From Candidatus Brocadiaceae bacterium (GTDB lineage: Bacteria; Planctomycetota; Brocadiia; SM23-32): a stretch of 8,843 bases of DNA. The notes under the pieces are model-generated. The model did no database searches, was not told the DNA's origin, and worked only from the letters and a program-made list of their open reading frames with translations. The translations under genes and the position numbers were made by a program. Position 1 is the first letter of the stretch; each line of letters opens with the position of its first letter. Location of the stretch: positions 1 to 8,843 of the forward strand of contig PUNP01000518.1 of assembly GCA_003551785.1 (NCBI GenBank), given 5' to 3'. This document shows positions 1 through 6,740 of the stretch, one piece after another.

Positions 1-78
1 ACTGCAGAAACTGACAATTTAAATAAAATTGCCGTTTATTATAGAAGGCAAAAAATGTAATTATAAAGTCCTAACACA

Positions 79-384
79 GTGGTCATAAAGACTTTACAGA
101 TTCAACACCCCGTGACAAAATTATATGCAGAATCACTCCAGTCCTGGATTGAGCGTTCAGAAGTCAAGGCGCTTTATGTGAAGCCGGGCGCACCGTGGGT
201 GAATGGTTACGCCGAATCATTCCACAGCCGTAAAAGAGACGAATTTTTGAACCTCAACGAGTTTCGTGATGTAAGGGAGGCCCGGGCATTGGCAGAGGAG
301 TGGCAGAGGGAATATAATCATGATCGCCCGCATAGTTCACTGGGGTATAAGACCCCGGCAGAATTTGCGCAGCGGGGAAAGTAG
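79..384 (+). pseudogene. IS3-family transposase (OrfB), C-terminal fragment
   Basis: This is the last quarter of a DDE-type IS3-family transposase, the enzyme that cuts and joins IS ends. The frame shows PGAPWVNGYAESF (residues 36-48), in which E46 is the third acidic residue of the DDE triad. It also shows the usual closing motif YNHDRPHSSLGYKTPAEF (79-96). A full OrfB is roughly 270-300 residues; here only about 85 residues look homologous (from about LYAESLQSW, residue 15). The first two catalytic Asp residues and the helix-turn-helix OrfA are missing. The ATG at 79 is therefore only the first start in an open frame, not the true start. Upstream DNA is AT-rich and does not continue the family in any frame I could read. 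The fragment cannot be an active transposase. The family call is secure; the subgroup is not determined. Confidence 0.88.
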
Positions 385-402
385 AGAGTTCTCTTATAAC
401 AA

Positions 403-428
403 GTGGTACATAGAATGGGGGCAGCCCA
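403..428 (+). repeat. Probable right terminal inverted repeat of the IS3-family remnant
   Basis: About 20 bases after the transposase stop is GGTACATAGAATGGGGGCAG followed by CCCA. Many IS3-family elements end in this layout: GGTAC, an A-rich spacer, GGGGGCAG, then a terminal CA. The matching left end is absent from the window, so the boundary is inferred from family resemblance and position only. Confidence 0.45.
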
Positions 429-474
429 GCTGGATGCCGTTCAGTTATGCGTAAGCTGCGAACTACAACTCTAT

Positions 475-606
475 AGGGGCCTGGCCGAAAAGGTTGCCAT
501 AGGCTCGTAGTGAGCCCCTTCAGGGGCTCCGAAGTCCGGAATATGCCGGCGAACCCGGGGACGCTTGAAAGCGTCCGCTACAAGCCGACCTTTCGGCTGC
601 GCCCCT
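475..606. repeat. 132-bp hairpin-rich MITE/REP-like element
   Basis: The two edges are imperfect inverted repeats. The left edge reads AGGGGC-3 nt-GCCGAAAAGGT (475 on). The right edge read on the minus strand is AGGGGC-3 nt-GCCGAAAGGT (606 down). Between them are three compact hairpins, each with a 4-nt loop: GAGCCCC/GGGGCTC (512-529), GGACGCT/AGCGTCC (559-576) and AGCCGA/TCGGCT (583-598). No ORF with family features lies in it. The element ends 7 bp from the NTPase stop codon, so its RNA could cap that transcript's 3' end, but no stem is followed by a T tract on either strand. No clear target-site duplication was found. It could be a non-autonomous mobile element or a REP-type repeat; genome copy number would decide. 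Confidence 0.5.
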
Positions 607-612
607 GCTAAC

Positions 613-3600
613 TCAATTATCGAGGTGTTGTGTGTAAGCTTTACGGATTTCCGAAATATCCGTCGACAATGTTTGCTTTTCAAGCATAGCGCCAAACTGC
701 CCGGGCGGTACGCTGAAGGACAGTATCTCTCCGTCCCGGAACACCAGGACCTCCCTCAGAGCATCTGCACCGGCATCAATAACCTCAAAAAGCCTGCCGT
801 CGCCTTCGGGATACTCTTTTGAAAAATATTCCCAGTAATCACCCCATTTCAGGATAATATCGCCCTCTTGCGCGCCAAATCTTTCAGCAAAGCTGCCTTT
901 TATAATTTCCGTAATTTTGAAAACACGAGGTGAGTCCGAATCAGGTGAAAGTTCACCCAAAAGCGAATCCATATCGCCTTCAGGCATGCCTAATTGATGC
1001 AGCAGGAATGTCATCATCACAGGATTTTCTTCCAGAAATCCTTTCATTTTACCCAGTATCTCATCGTCCAAAATATCCATGCTGGCAAACACAAGCAAAA
1101 GGCCTAAAAATTCAGGTCCCCGCATCGGTGCTTCTTTGACCATTTTTTCCCCATAAAAGAAGCCTTTTTGCAATGCAATTCCTGCTTTTTCTTCGTTTTC
1201 TACTCCGTGATATGCTAACGCTAAATTCGAATAACCTCTGAACAAATTTATATTTCTAGCGATTCTTTGTTGTCTGTTTTCGGGCTGCCAGGATTTCATT
1301 ATCTCTATGAATGGCGTTAGTTCTTCCACAACAGCATCATATTCATCCAATAGTAGGTAGATCTGACCTCTTGCTAACAGTGACTCTGAAGCCACCGTTT
1401 CCAAAATATGAACGTCAAAATCAAGGGTTTTTAATTTTTCATCCAGATTTTCCTCTTTCATCATTTTATTAAGTATTTCCTCCATCAAATCTACATATCT
1501 GAGCGCGCTTTGGAGGTCTTCTTTGGCTTCTTTGTCTAACTCCTTTCCAGTATAAACTTTTTCTATATATTGAGATATGATTGAGTTCGTGATATTCTGA
1601 GAAAGAAATGCCGCCATACAGCTCCTTTCCACGGAGTCGGGATCATATTGCGGAATCAGTATGCCATGTGTTTTTGCAAGAAAATCATTGGCTGCCTGAC
1701 GCATAATAAGGTCACTGGATTCAAAGTTCGCTCTGTACAACAAGAGCACAAGTTCCTGACTGATCAGCTCAATATTATTTTGTTTTTCATTTGCAAGTTC
1801 TTCAGCACGATCTTTTTCCGCTTTGGCTTGTCTTTCTGCTCTCAATGCATATCCCGAAGCTATGACAAGAGCAATAGAAGCGACTGCAAGCAGACAGGCT
1901 GCTGCTTTCCACAGGCGTCTTCCAAGGTTCTCACGGTGTACTGAGGCTTTAATGTAGTCTTTCACTTCGCTGGACAGCAGATCAGGGCAGTTTTCCAACA
2001 ACCCCACAGCATCCGTTACCGGTTTGGTCCCTCGGATCAGATAGTCTTTATTTTTTCCGTTATTTTCCCATTGTTTATACGAATCATCTACAGACTTTCG
2101 AATTACAAGTGAACGGCGATTCTCTTCTATCCAATCGTTAAACCTTTTCCACTGCGTAAACAACGCCTCATGCGTTACCGATACGGTATCACCGTCAGTA
2201 GTAAAAAGTCGGGCCTCAACAAAAGCATCCACGATATTTTTTTTGCCGGCCGTATCGCAGAGCTTGTTTTTCAGGGCTTTAACGCGGATGGGTTTTGCCT
2301 GTTCATCATTGCCTATGGATACCAGTGCCTGAAAAATATGGGGCATCAAATTTTTGTTTTCCTGTTCTGCATAAATCGTTTCAGCGCGTTGGCCAATAGC
2401 GCCCCTGAGGCCACCCATTTCATTATAATTTTCGAAAGTCAGGAGCTTATCTTCTCCTGCTGCTTCACTCAGTTCATGCAGAACATATTCGAGGAGCGGT
2501 AAAGCGTGGGCATCTTGTTCGAGGTCCCTGATTATGTGCCGGCCCAGACGCACACCTTCTGCATTAATCTCGAATTTATAACCTGCCATGCGGGCGGGAA
2601 TTGTTATTATGCTACCTATATCTTCCACATCCGGCGGCAGCAGATCAAACTGACCGTCCACTCCCTTAATGGAGGCAAGTTTTTTGTTTTCATGGAACAG
2701 GTGGTAAAAATCATTGCGCATCGCTCCAATAACGAAAAACTGTTCTGATCTGGCAAGCAAATGCAGAAAAGAGGCGAAAGAGGCGACTTCCTCATCGCTA
2801 TACATAGAAAAAGCTTCTTCAAGCTGATCTATAACAACGAGAATACGTAAGGGCATTCCGTTTTTATCAGAGGATTTCTTTAAAATCCCCTTGATCTTCA
2901 GGTCAATGACCGATTTGAAATCACGTCCGGCGGCCTTTATAAGCTCTTCCATGGTGAAGTTTTCAAGTATTTGAGGAAGGCATTCTTCTGCGGCAAGGCT
3001 TTTGCAGAAGCATTCAGTAAACCGTCCCTTCACCTTTGAAGGCGTAAAAATCAGGGGCCGCCAGTCAGCCCGGATGCTTTCCGGCAAATCCTGCTGCAAG
3101 CGCGGTATGACCCCAGCCTGAACAAAAGATGACTTTCCAGAACCACTTGGCCCAAGCACCAGCAAAAACCTTGTGGGTGAACTGCTTACGGATGACATCC
3201 GTTCCGTAAAGCGGAACACCTCTTCTTCCCTGCCGAAAAAAATACTTGCGTGTTCGGATTTAAACGGTTTTAGGCCAAGATAAGGATTGCCCTCCCATGT
3301 CTCCTCTTCTATATTTTCCTCAATCAGATCCTTGATTTTTTCTTTCAGGTGCCGATAGAGAGCTTCTGAAAAACTGGTAGGGTCTTTGAAACTTAAATAA
3401 GCGCGTGTGCTCGCGCCGGAATCCTTGTCGCGAAATTTTTCTTCGATAAAAGACTCGAGCATCTTGCGCTGTTCTATCAAATCCCGTCTTTCTATGGGAG
3501 ATTCCGTTTGATTAAGACGCAGATTGAAAGCCGCATCGTCTGTCCGTAGATACGCAAGTATTTCAGGGCGCTTGCTATCGGAGTACTCTCGTGCCCGCAT

Positions 3601-4032
3601 CATGAGGTCAAACTCCCTCTCAGTTCCCGAGCGATATTTGCCCCCATCGCGCCGCAAAATTTCAGGACCGGGAGGACTTCCAAGACGAGACCATAAGATG
3701 AATACGGCAATATCTATGCCATCCTTGTCACTGATGACAGTATCAATGCCTTCCTGAAAGGAGTTTGCTGCTGAAAGAGGAAGGTCTTCCCAGAAAACCG
3801 GAGTGATAGAGCATTGATCGGAATATGTGCGTGCCAAACGGTTGATCACCTCACGTGTTTTTTGTCGCTCTTCGACGACATCTTTAGGTGATGAGATAAA
3901 TATTCTGATATTTCTTTTAGCTTGAAATCGCTTCCACAACTCTGCCAGATCTTCCCCCGCCGGCTTGCGCTGCCGCTCATATTCTTCCATCTGCTTTGAG
4001 CCAATCAGCCTCCTCACTTTGCGCAAGACCAA
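613..4032 (-). CDS. DUF4062-nSTAND1 NTPase with one TM helix, helical repeats and a C-terminal PDZ-like domain
   Basis: Large signal-transducing NTPase of the STAND class, 1139 residues. Domain order: DUF4062 at about 41-165 (FISSPKDVVEER at 45-56, then SGTEREFDLMM at 135-145). NTPase at about 248-640 with Walker A GPSGSGKS (294-301), Walker B ILVVIDQLEE (397-406), MRNDFY (438-443), LPLLEYVLHEL (511-521), GGLRGAIGQRAE (540-551) and VTHEALFTQW (619-628), all nSTAND1 hallmarks. One hydrophobic helix at about 707-730, then a charged coiled coil (731-765). Alpha-helical TPR-like segments at about 770-1010. PDZ-like fold at about 1036-1110 with GSFAERFGAQEGDIIL (1046-1061). STAND proteins usually use ATP-driven oligomerisation to switch on an effector; here DUF4062 is the likely effector and the C-terminus the likely sensor (inference). 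The start is TTG, with AGGAG 6 nt upstream; an in-frame TAA directly precedes it. The true N-terminus may be longer if the overlapping 54-codon ORF is joined by a frameshift. The gene is richer in A/T than the genes to its right, suggesting separate acquisition. Confidence 0.9.
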   Translation of the reverse strand: MVLRKVRRLIGSKQMEEYERQRKPAGEDLAELWKRFQAKRNIRIFISSPKDVVEERQKTREVINRLARTYSDQCSITPVFWEDLPLSAANSFQEGIDTVISDKDGIDIAVFILWSRLGSPPGPEILRRDGGKYRSGTEREFDLMMRAREYSDSKRPEILAYLRTDDAAFNLRLNQTESPIERRDLIEQRKMLESFIEEKFRDKDSGASTRAYLSFKDPTSFSEALYRHLKEKIKDLIEENIEEETWEGNPYLGLKPFKSEHASIFFGREEEVFRFTERMSSVSSSPTRFLLVLGPSGSGKSSFVQAGVIPRLQQDLPESIRADWRPLIFTPSKVKGRFTECFCKSLAAEECLPQILENFTMEELIKAAGRDFKSVIDLKIKGILKKSSDKNGMPLRILVVIDQLEEAFSMYSDEEVASFASFLHLLARSEQFFVIGAMRNDFYHLFHENKKLASIKGVDGQFDLLPPDVEDIGSIITIPARMAGYKFEINAEGVRLGRHIIRDLEQDAHALPLLEYVLHELSEAAGEDKLLTFENYNEMGGLRGAIGQRAETIYAEQENKNLMPHIFQALVSIGNDEQAKPIRVKALKNKLCDTAGKKNIVDAFVEARLFTTDGDTVSVTHEALFTQWKRFNDWIEENRRSLVIRKSVDDSYKQWENNGKNKDYLIRGTKPVTDAVGLLENCPDLLSSEVKDYIKASVHRENLGRRLWKAAACLLAVASIALVIASGYALRAERQAKAEKDRAEELANEKQNNIELISQELVLLLYRANFESSDLIMRQAANDFLAKTHGILIPQYDPDSVERSCMAAFLSQNITNSIISQYIEKVYTGKELDKEAKEDLQSALRYVDLMEEILNKMMKEENLDEKLKTLDFDVHILETVASESLLARGQIYLLLDEYDAVVEELTPFIEIMKSWQPENRQQRIARNINLFRGYSNLALAYHGVENEEKAGIALQKGFFYGEKMVKEAPMRGPEFLGLLLVFASMDILDDEILGKMKGFLEENPVMMTFLLHQLGMPEGDMDSLLGELSPDSDSPRVFKITEIIKGSFAERFGAQEGDIILKWGDYWEYFSKEYPEGDGRLFEVIDAGADALREVLVFRDGEILSFSVPPGQFGAMLEKQTLSTDISEIRKAYTQHLDN

Positions 4033-4141
4033 TTAAAGCTCCTATATCACCCCTTGGATGGCTTAGGATTCTCCGGACGAGTTCGTATCCGGAAATGTCC
4101 GAAGTAAAATCTCTACTAAAATCTTCCTTTCTCTCGTTCAT
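3977..4141 (-). CDS. Small ORF (54 aa) overlapping the NTPase start; possible displaced N-terminal domain
   Basis: An ATG frame of 54 codons begins MNERKEDFSRDF and ends EADWLKADGRI-stop. AGGTG lies 5 nt before the ATG, a good ribosome binding site. The product is predicted helical and mixed-charge (GYELVRRILSHPRGDIGALI, 18-37). I do not recognise the family. It overlaps the first 56 bases of the NTPase gene in a different frame. Its sequence stays protein-like through the overlap, while the NTPase frame there reads an unusual basic stretch (VLRKVRRLIGSK). Two readings are possible: a small gene translated just before the NTPase, or the true NTPase N-terminus separated by a one-base shift (programmed, mutational or a sequencing error). 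An adaptor-like N-terminal domain before DUF4062 would be unsurprising in conflict systems, but that is inference. Confidence 0.5.
   Translation of the reverse strand: MNERKEDFSRDFTSDISGYELVRRILSHPRGDIGALIGLAQSEEADWLKADGRI
4039..4043 (-). promoter_or_regulatory. Ribosome binding site for the TTG start of the NTPase
   Basis: AGGAG on the minus strand sits 6 nt before TTG at 4032, an ideal distance. The next in-frame ATG (residue 15) has AGGAGG 18 nt away, which is too far. This favours TTG if the frame is read independently. The same bases also code for the small overlapping ORF, so the match could be chance. Confidence 0.5.
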
Positions 4142-4177
4142 TTTTTCACCTTTTTTTTCTCAAAGGGACGCAGAGAC

Positions 4178-4186
4178 AATATAACA
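4178..4186 (-). promoter_or_regulatory. Candidate extended -10 promoter for the small ORF and NTPase
   Basis: The minus strand reads TGTTATATT, an extended -10 (TGn plus TATATT, 5 of 6 bases to TATAAT). No good -35 lies 15-18 bp upstream, as is common for extended -10 promoters. Initiation near 4171 would give about a 30-nt leader before the ATG at 4141. Two copies of CTAAAAAC (4187-4194 and 4205-4212), 18 bp apart, lie just upstream and could bind a regulator. If real, the NTPase is expressed independently of the three-gene operon. Confidence 0.35.
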
Positions 4187-4236
4187 GTTTTTAGGACAGA
4201 TTCCGTTTTTAGAAATCACATACGCTTCTACCCCGG

Positions 4237-5349
4237 TCAGGGCATGAACCTGCGGCGCTCTTGCCAGATTTCCTGGGTTGCTTCGCCCCAATTATGTGCC
4301 GTAAATCCCGTGTCCAGCAGGTCGCATTCGGCGCCGGCAAGATCAAAAGCGGTCACCAAACCCCAGTCCGGATAACCTGTTGCAGAAGGGATTTCAGGAT
4401 TAAAACGTGTTTTATCATCAGATGACTCCGGCATCTGTTCAGGCGCTATTTGTATCCCCAGGCTTCCTGACCATTTCAGTGTCCATATCCGCTCGAAATG
4501 ATATTCCGGGGGAAAAGTGTTGTAGGCCGCCCGACACAGTGAATCGAGATTGCCACCGCATTTGTCCAGCTGCACCATCCTGGCCTTGCACACCCTCCCC
4601 CAGGCGTGGGCGGGGCTTAGCTCAGGACTTGGAACGGATTCCAAACGCTGCAATGAGTCGTTAAAAAACTCGACATCTCCGTATTCTACAGCCATAAGGC
4701 ACACCCCCGCCAGTGCATAAGCATCCGTCCGTTCAGCAGGTGTGTGAACAGCGAGCCGGTAGGCCACCTCGGCTGCGCAGCGACACTCCGGCCCCAGGCG
4801 TGAATATGCATGTGCCCGATAGCATAATATCCGCCCCCTGTAATAAGCTCCAACCGGAAGTAATGCAAGGTCCATGTCGAACGCTGCCAGTGCTTCTGCA
4901 TTGTAAAATCCGCGCAACAACACTTCTCCGAGAGCGCCTGCAGCTGCAGAATGGTGTTCGCCCATCTCATAGTGGCGAGCTAGCGCAGAAGCCAGTATGC
5001 ACCATTCAGAGGCAGATTTTAGAAATCCGGTATCGGTGGCGGCTTTTGCCATTCCTATTGCAGCCCAGGCGCGTATCCAGGGCCTCTCGCTTTCCAAAGC
5101 TTTCCTGAAATGTCCCGCAGCCTCTGCATATTCTGCACGGTAATAAGATTTCCACCCCCTTAACACCCCGGCCATGGAAGCGCTCACCTGATCGTAAGCA
5201 TCCCCAATTTCCCTCTTCCAGCGGTATGAAATCAGAGCTTTCAACTCGGGCCAATGCCCTGCAAGCAGTTCAGAAGCGTCCTTAAACCGGCCGGCTTCCA
5301 CCAGCCTCATTATAATAACTGAGTCCAGGATTTCATCCGAATCGCTCAT
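4237..5349 (-). CDS. TPR-like alpha-helical protein of unknown function
   Basis: 370 residues with no signal peptide or membrane helix. Most of the chain (about 10-280) consists of paired amphipathic helices. The clearest repeat is AGVLRGWKSYYRAEYAEAAG at 60-79 followed by HFRKALE, close to a TPR consensus. Later helix pairs are at about 92-125, 135-165 and 170-200. The last 80 residues (FPPEYHFERIWTLKW at 279-293, then a Pro/Ser/Asp-rich stretch) are not TPR-like and I do not recognise them. Such proteins usually scaffold partner proteins. The start codon overlaps the stop of the upstream GNAT-oxidoreductase gene as TAATG, so translation is almost certainly coupled and the product probably works with those enzymes. 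There is a 95-bp gap before the small ORF downstream. Nine cysteines, including C189 and C191 in PECRC, are notable, but no metal-site pattern is evident. No specific function can be assigned. Confidence 0.8.
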   Translation of the reverse strand: MSDSDEILDSVIIMRLVEAGRFKDASELLAGHWPELKALISYRWKREIGDAYDQVSASMAGVLRGWKSYYRAEYAEAAGHFRKALESERPWIRAWAAIGMAKAATDTGFLKSASEWCILASALARHYEMGEHHSAAAGALGEVLLRGFYNAEALAAFDMDLALLPVGAYYRGRILCYRAHAYSRLGPECRCAAEVAYRLAVHTPAERTDAYALAGVCLMAVEYGDVEFFNDSLQRLESVPSPELSPAHAWGRVCKARMVQLDKCGGNLDSLCRAAYNTFPPEYHFERIWTLKWSGSLGIQIAPEQMPESSDDKTRFNPEIPSATGYPDWGLVTAFDLAGAECDLLDTGFTAHNWGEATQEIWQERRRFMP

Positions 5350-6740
5350 TATTTTGTCATTCCCGCCAAAACCGTTTTAGAATAGGCCTGTTGTACCACC
5401 TGCAAAACAGACAGGTGATCCCACAGTTCCGGTGGCCGTGGATGGGACATGCACTCAACAGCCAGGCGTGCAAGACATCCACGCACCGCAGCATCCCAGG
5501 AACCGGGACATTTATACTCTATAGATCCGTTTCGTTTTACTACTTCCCGATCAGCCGTCAGCGTCTGCTTCTCATAGTCCAGAATAATCTCTTCGTGCTT
5601 TCTGCCGCCATCACGGTCAACGATCACCTTAACCCAAACCTTTCCGCAGCGCCCGGTTAGCTCCGCTCGAGTTTCAACCTCACCTTCCAAAGCGGGACGC
5701 CCGTCATGAAAAAGTTCACAGTGCACCACCTGAAATGGGCACTCCATGAGAAAATGGACGAGATCAACAGCGTGATAACCAATGTCCACAAGCGCTCCGC
5801 CTCCCGCTTTTTCAACCGAACCGCGCCAGCCTCCTGAATGGTCTTTGCGCCCCAGGCTCATCCTGACTACCATCGTACAGGGCGACTTGCCCATATTCCT
5901 GACAGCTTGCTTGAGATACAGATATCCGGGATGCCGACGGCGCTGTACACCGACGACAATAGGCGCCGGCCGGGTGGTCAGTTCCTGCTGCAGCGACAGA
6001 ACATCTTTCAGCTTGCATGCGAGTGGTTTTTCATGAAGTATGCCCAGCCCGGCATTCAGACATATCCGCCGCGGTTCGTTATAAGAGTCATGAGGCAGGG
6101 CAAGTATGGCCGCATCTGGCTTGGAGCGTCGGATTAACGCTTGGGGATCTGTATCCGTCTCATAATCAGGCCAATGCTTCAATATATCTTTATCAGAGTC
6201 ACAAATCCCGGCAACCTTCATCATATCGGGCAGTTCTTTGATGGCTTCCACCCATTCGCCGCCCCTGCCGTGCGGGTTTGCTCCTACAATCACGACTCCG
6301 AAAGGCCGGGGCACGAGCGGCAATATCCATTCTTCAGCCACTCCCCCATGTCTTGCTGAGGGGACCGCTCTGTCCAGCGACCATTGCCGTTTGAGCAGAA
6401 GGCGGCGCATCTTTTGCCACTTTTGATATGTCTTGATCCTCAAAGCACGGACACAACGCCTGCGGGCTTCTCTCTCGACCGCACCAAGCAGCAATCTTCC
6501 AGCACCTTTATTTCGTGCCTCAGGGATCACACCGAGCAGCCATATGTGCCACCCGGAGACAGGAGAACCGGTTTTGTCTTCTTCAGCAACACAGGCACCG
6601 GCAGCGACACCTCCTTCCCCGGTCACTATCCAGGCGGCGGCTGCTTGTGCAAGGCGTGAGACCGGTGGGGGGTCATCAAAGACCGCGGCCAAACACTCCT
6701 GAATGCGGGTATCATCCGTGCTGACTTTGTGTAATTTCAT
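5349..6740 (-). CDS. Fusion: N-terminal GNAT acetyltransferase + Gfo/Idh/MocA-family oxidoreductase
   Basis: 463 residues with two domains. Residues about 1-140 look like a GNAT N-acetyltransferase: strand WHIWLLGVIPE (64-74), then the acetyl-CoA pyrophosphate loop RNKGAG (76-81) and helix LLLGAVEREA, ending in LLKRQW where GNATs usually have a Y-x-x-x-GF motif. Residues about 146-463 are a Gfo/Idh/MocA oxidoreductase: Rossmann start GVVIVGANPHGRG (148-160), HEKPLA (236-241) with the family lysine K238, and GGGALVDIGYHAVDLVHF (313-330) with D319 and H323. The family uses NAD(P)(H) to oxidise or reduce a sugar or cyclitol carbon. The gene overlaps the aminotransferase by 29 bp and hands over to the TPR-like gene through TAATG. 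Together with that aminotransferase it suggests dehydrogenation, transamination and N-acetylation on one substrate (inference). The start ATG at 6740 has only a weak purine-rich site upstream, consistent with coupled translation. The substrate is unknown. Confidence 0.85.
   Translation of the reverse strand: MKLHKVSTDDTRIQECLAAVFDDPPPVSRLAQAAAAWIVTGEGGVAAGACVAEEDKTGSPVSGWHIWLLGVIPEARNKGAGRLLLGAVEREARRRCVRALRIKTYQKWQKMRRLLLKRQWSLDRAVPSARHGGVAEEWILPLVPRPFGVVIVGANPHGRGGEWVEAIKELPDMMKVAGICDSDKDILKHWPDYETDTDPQALIRRSKPDAAILALPHDSYNEPRRICLNAGLGILHEKPLACKLKDVLSLQQELTTRPAPIVVGVQRRRHPGYLYLKQAVRNMGKSPCTMVVRMSLGRKDHSGGWRGSVEKAGGGALVDIGYHAVDLVHFLMECPFQVVHCELFHDGRPALEGEVETRAELTGRCGKVWVKVIVDRDGGRKHEEIILDYEKQTLTADREVVKRNGSIEYKCPGSWDAAVRGCLARLAVECMSHPRPPELWDHLSVLQVVQQAYSKTVLAGMTK

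Noticed and set aside
540..575. tRNA-like T-loop (GGTTCGCC on the minus strand)
   Set aside because: No acceptor stem, anticodon arm or correct spacing can be drawn around it.
512..598. Hairpins as rho-independent terminators of the NTPase gene
   Set aside because: Stems are stable, but none is followed by a run of T on the minus or plus strand. They fit a structured repeat element better.
4713..5108. Plus-strand ORF of 131 codons
   Set aside because: It is antisense to the TPR-like gene, has no domain signal, and is of biased composition as expected for a shadow frame.
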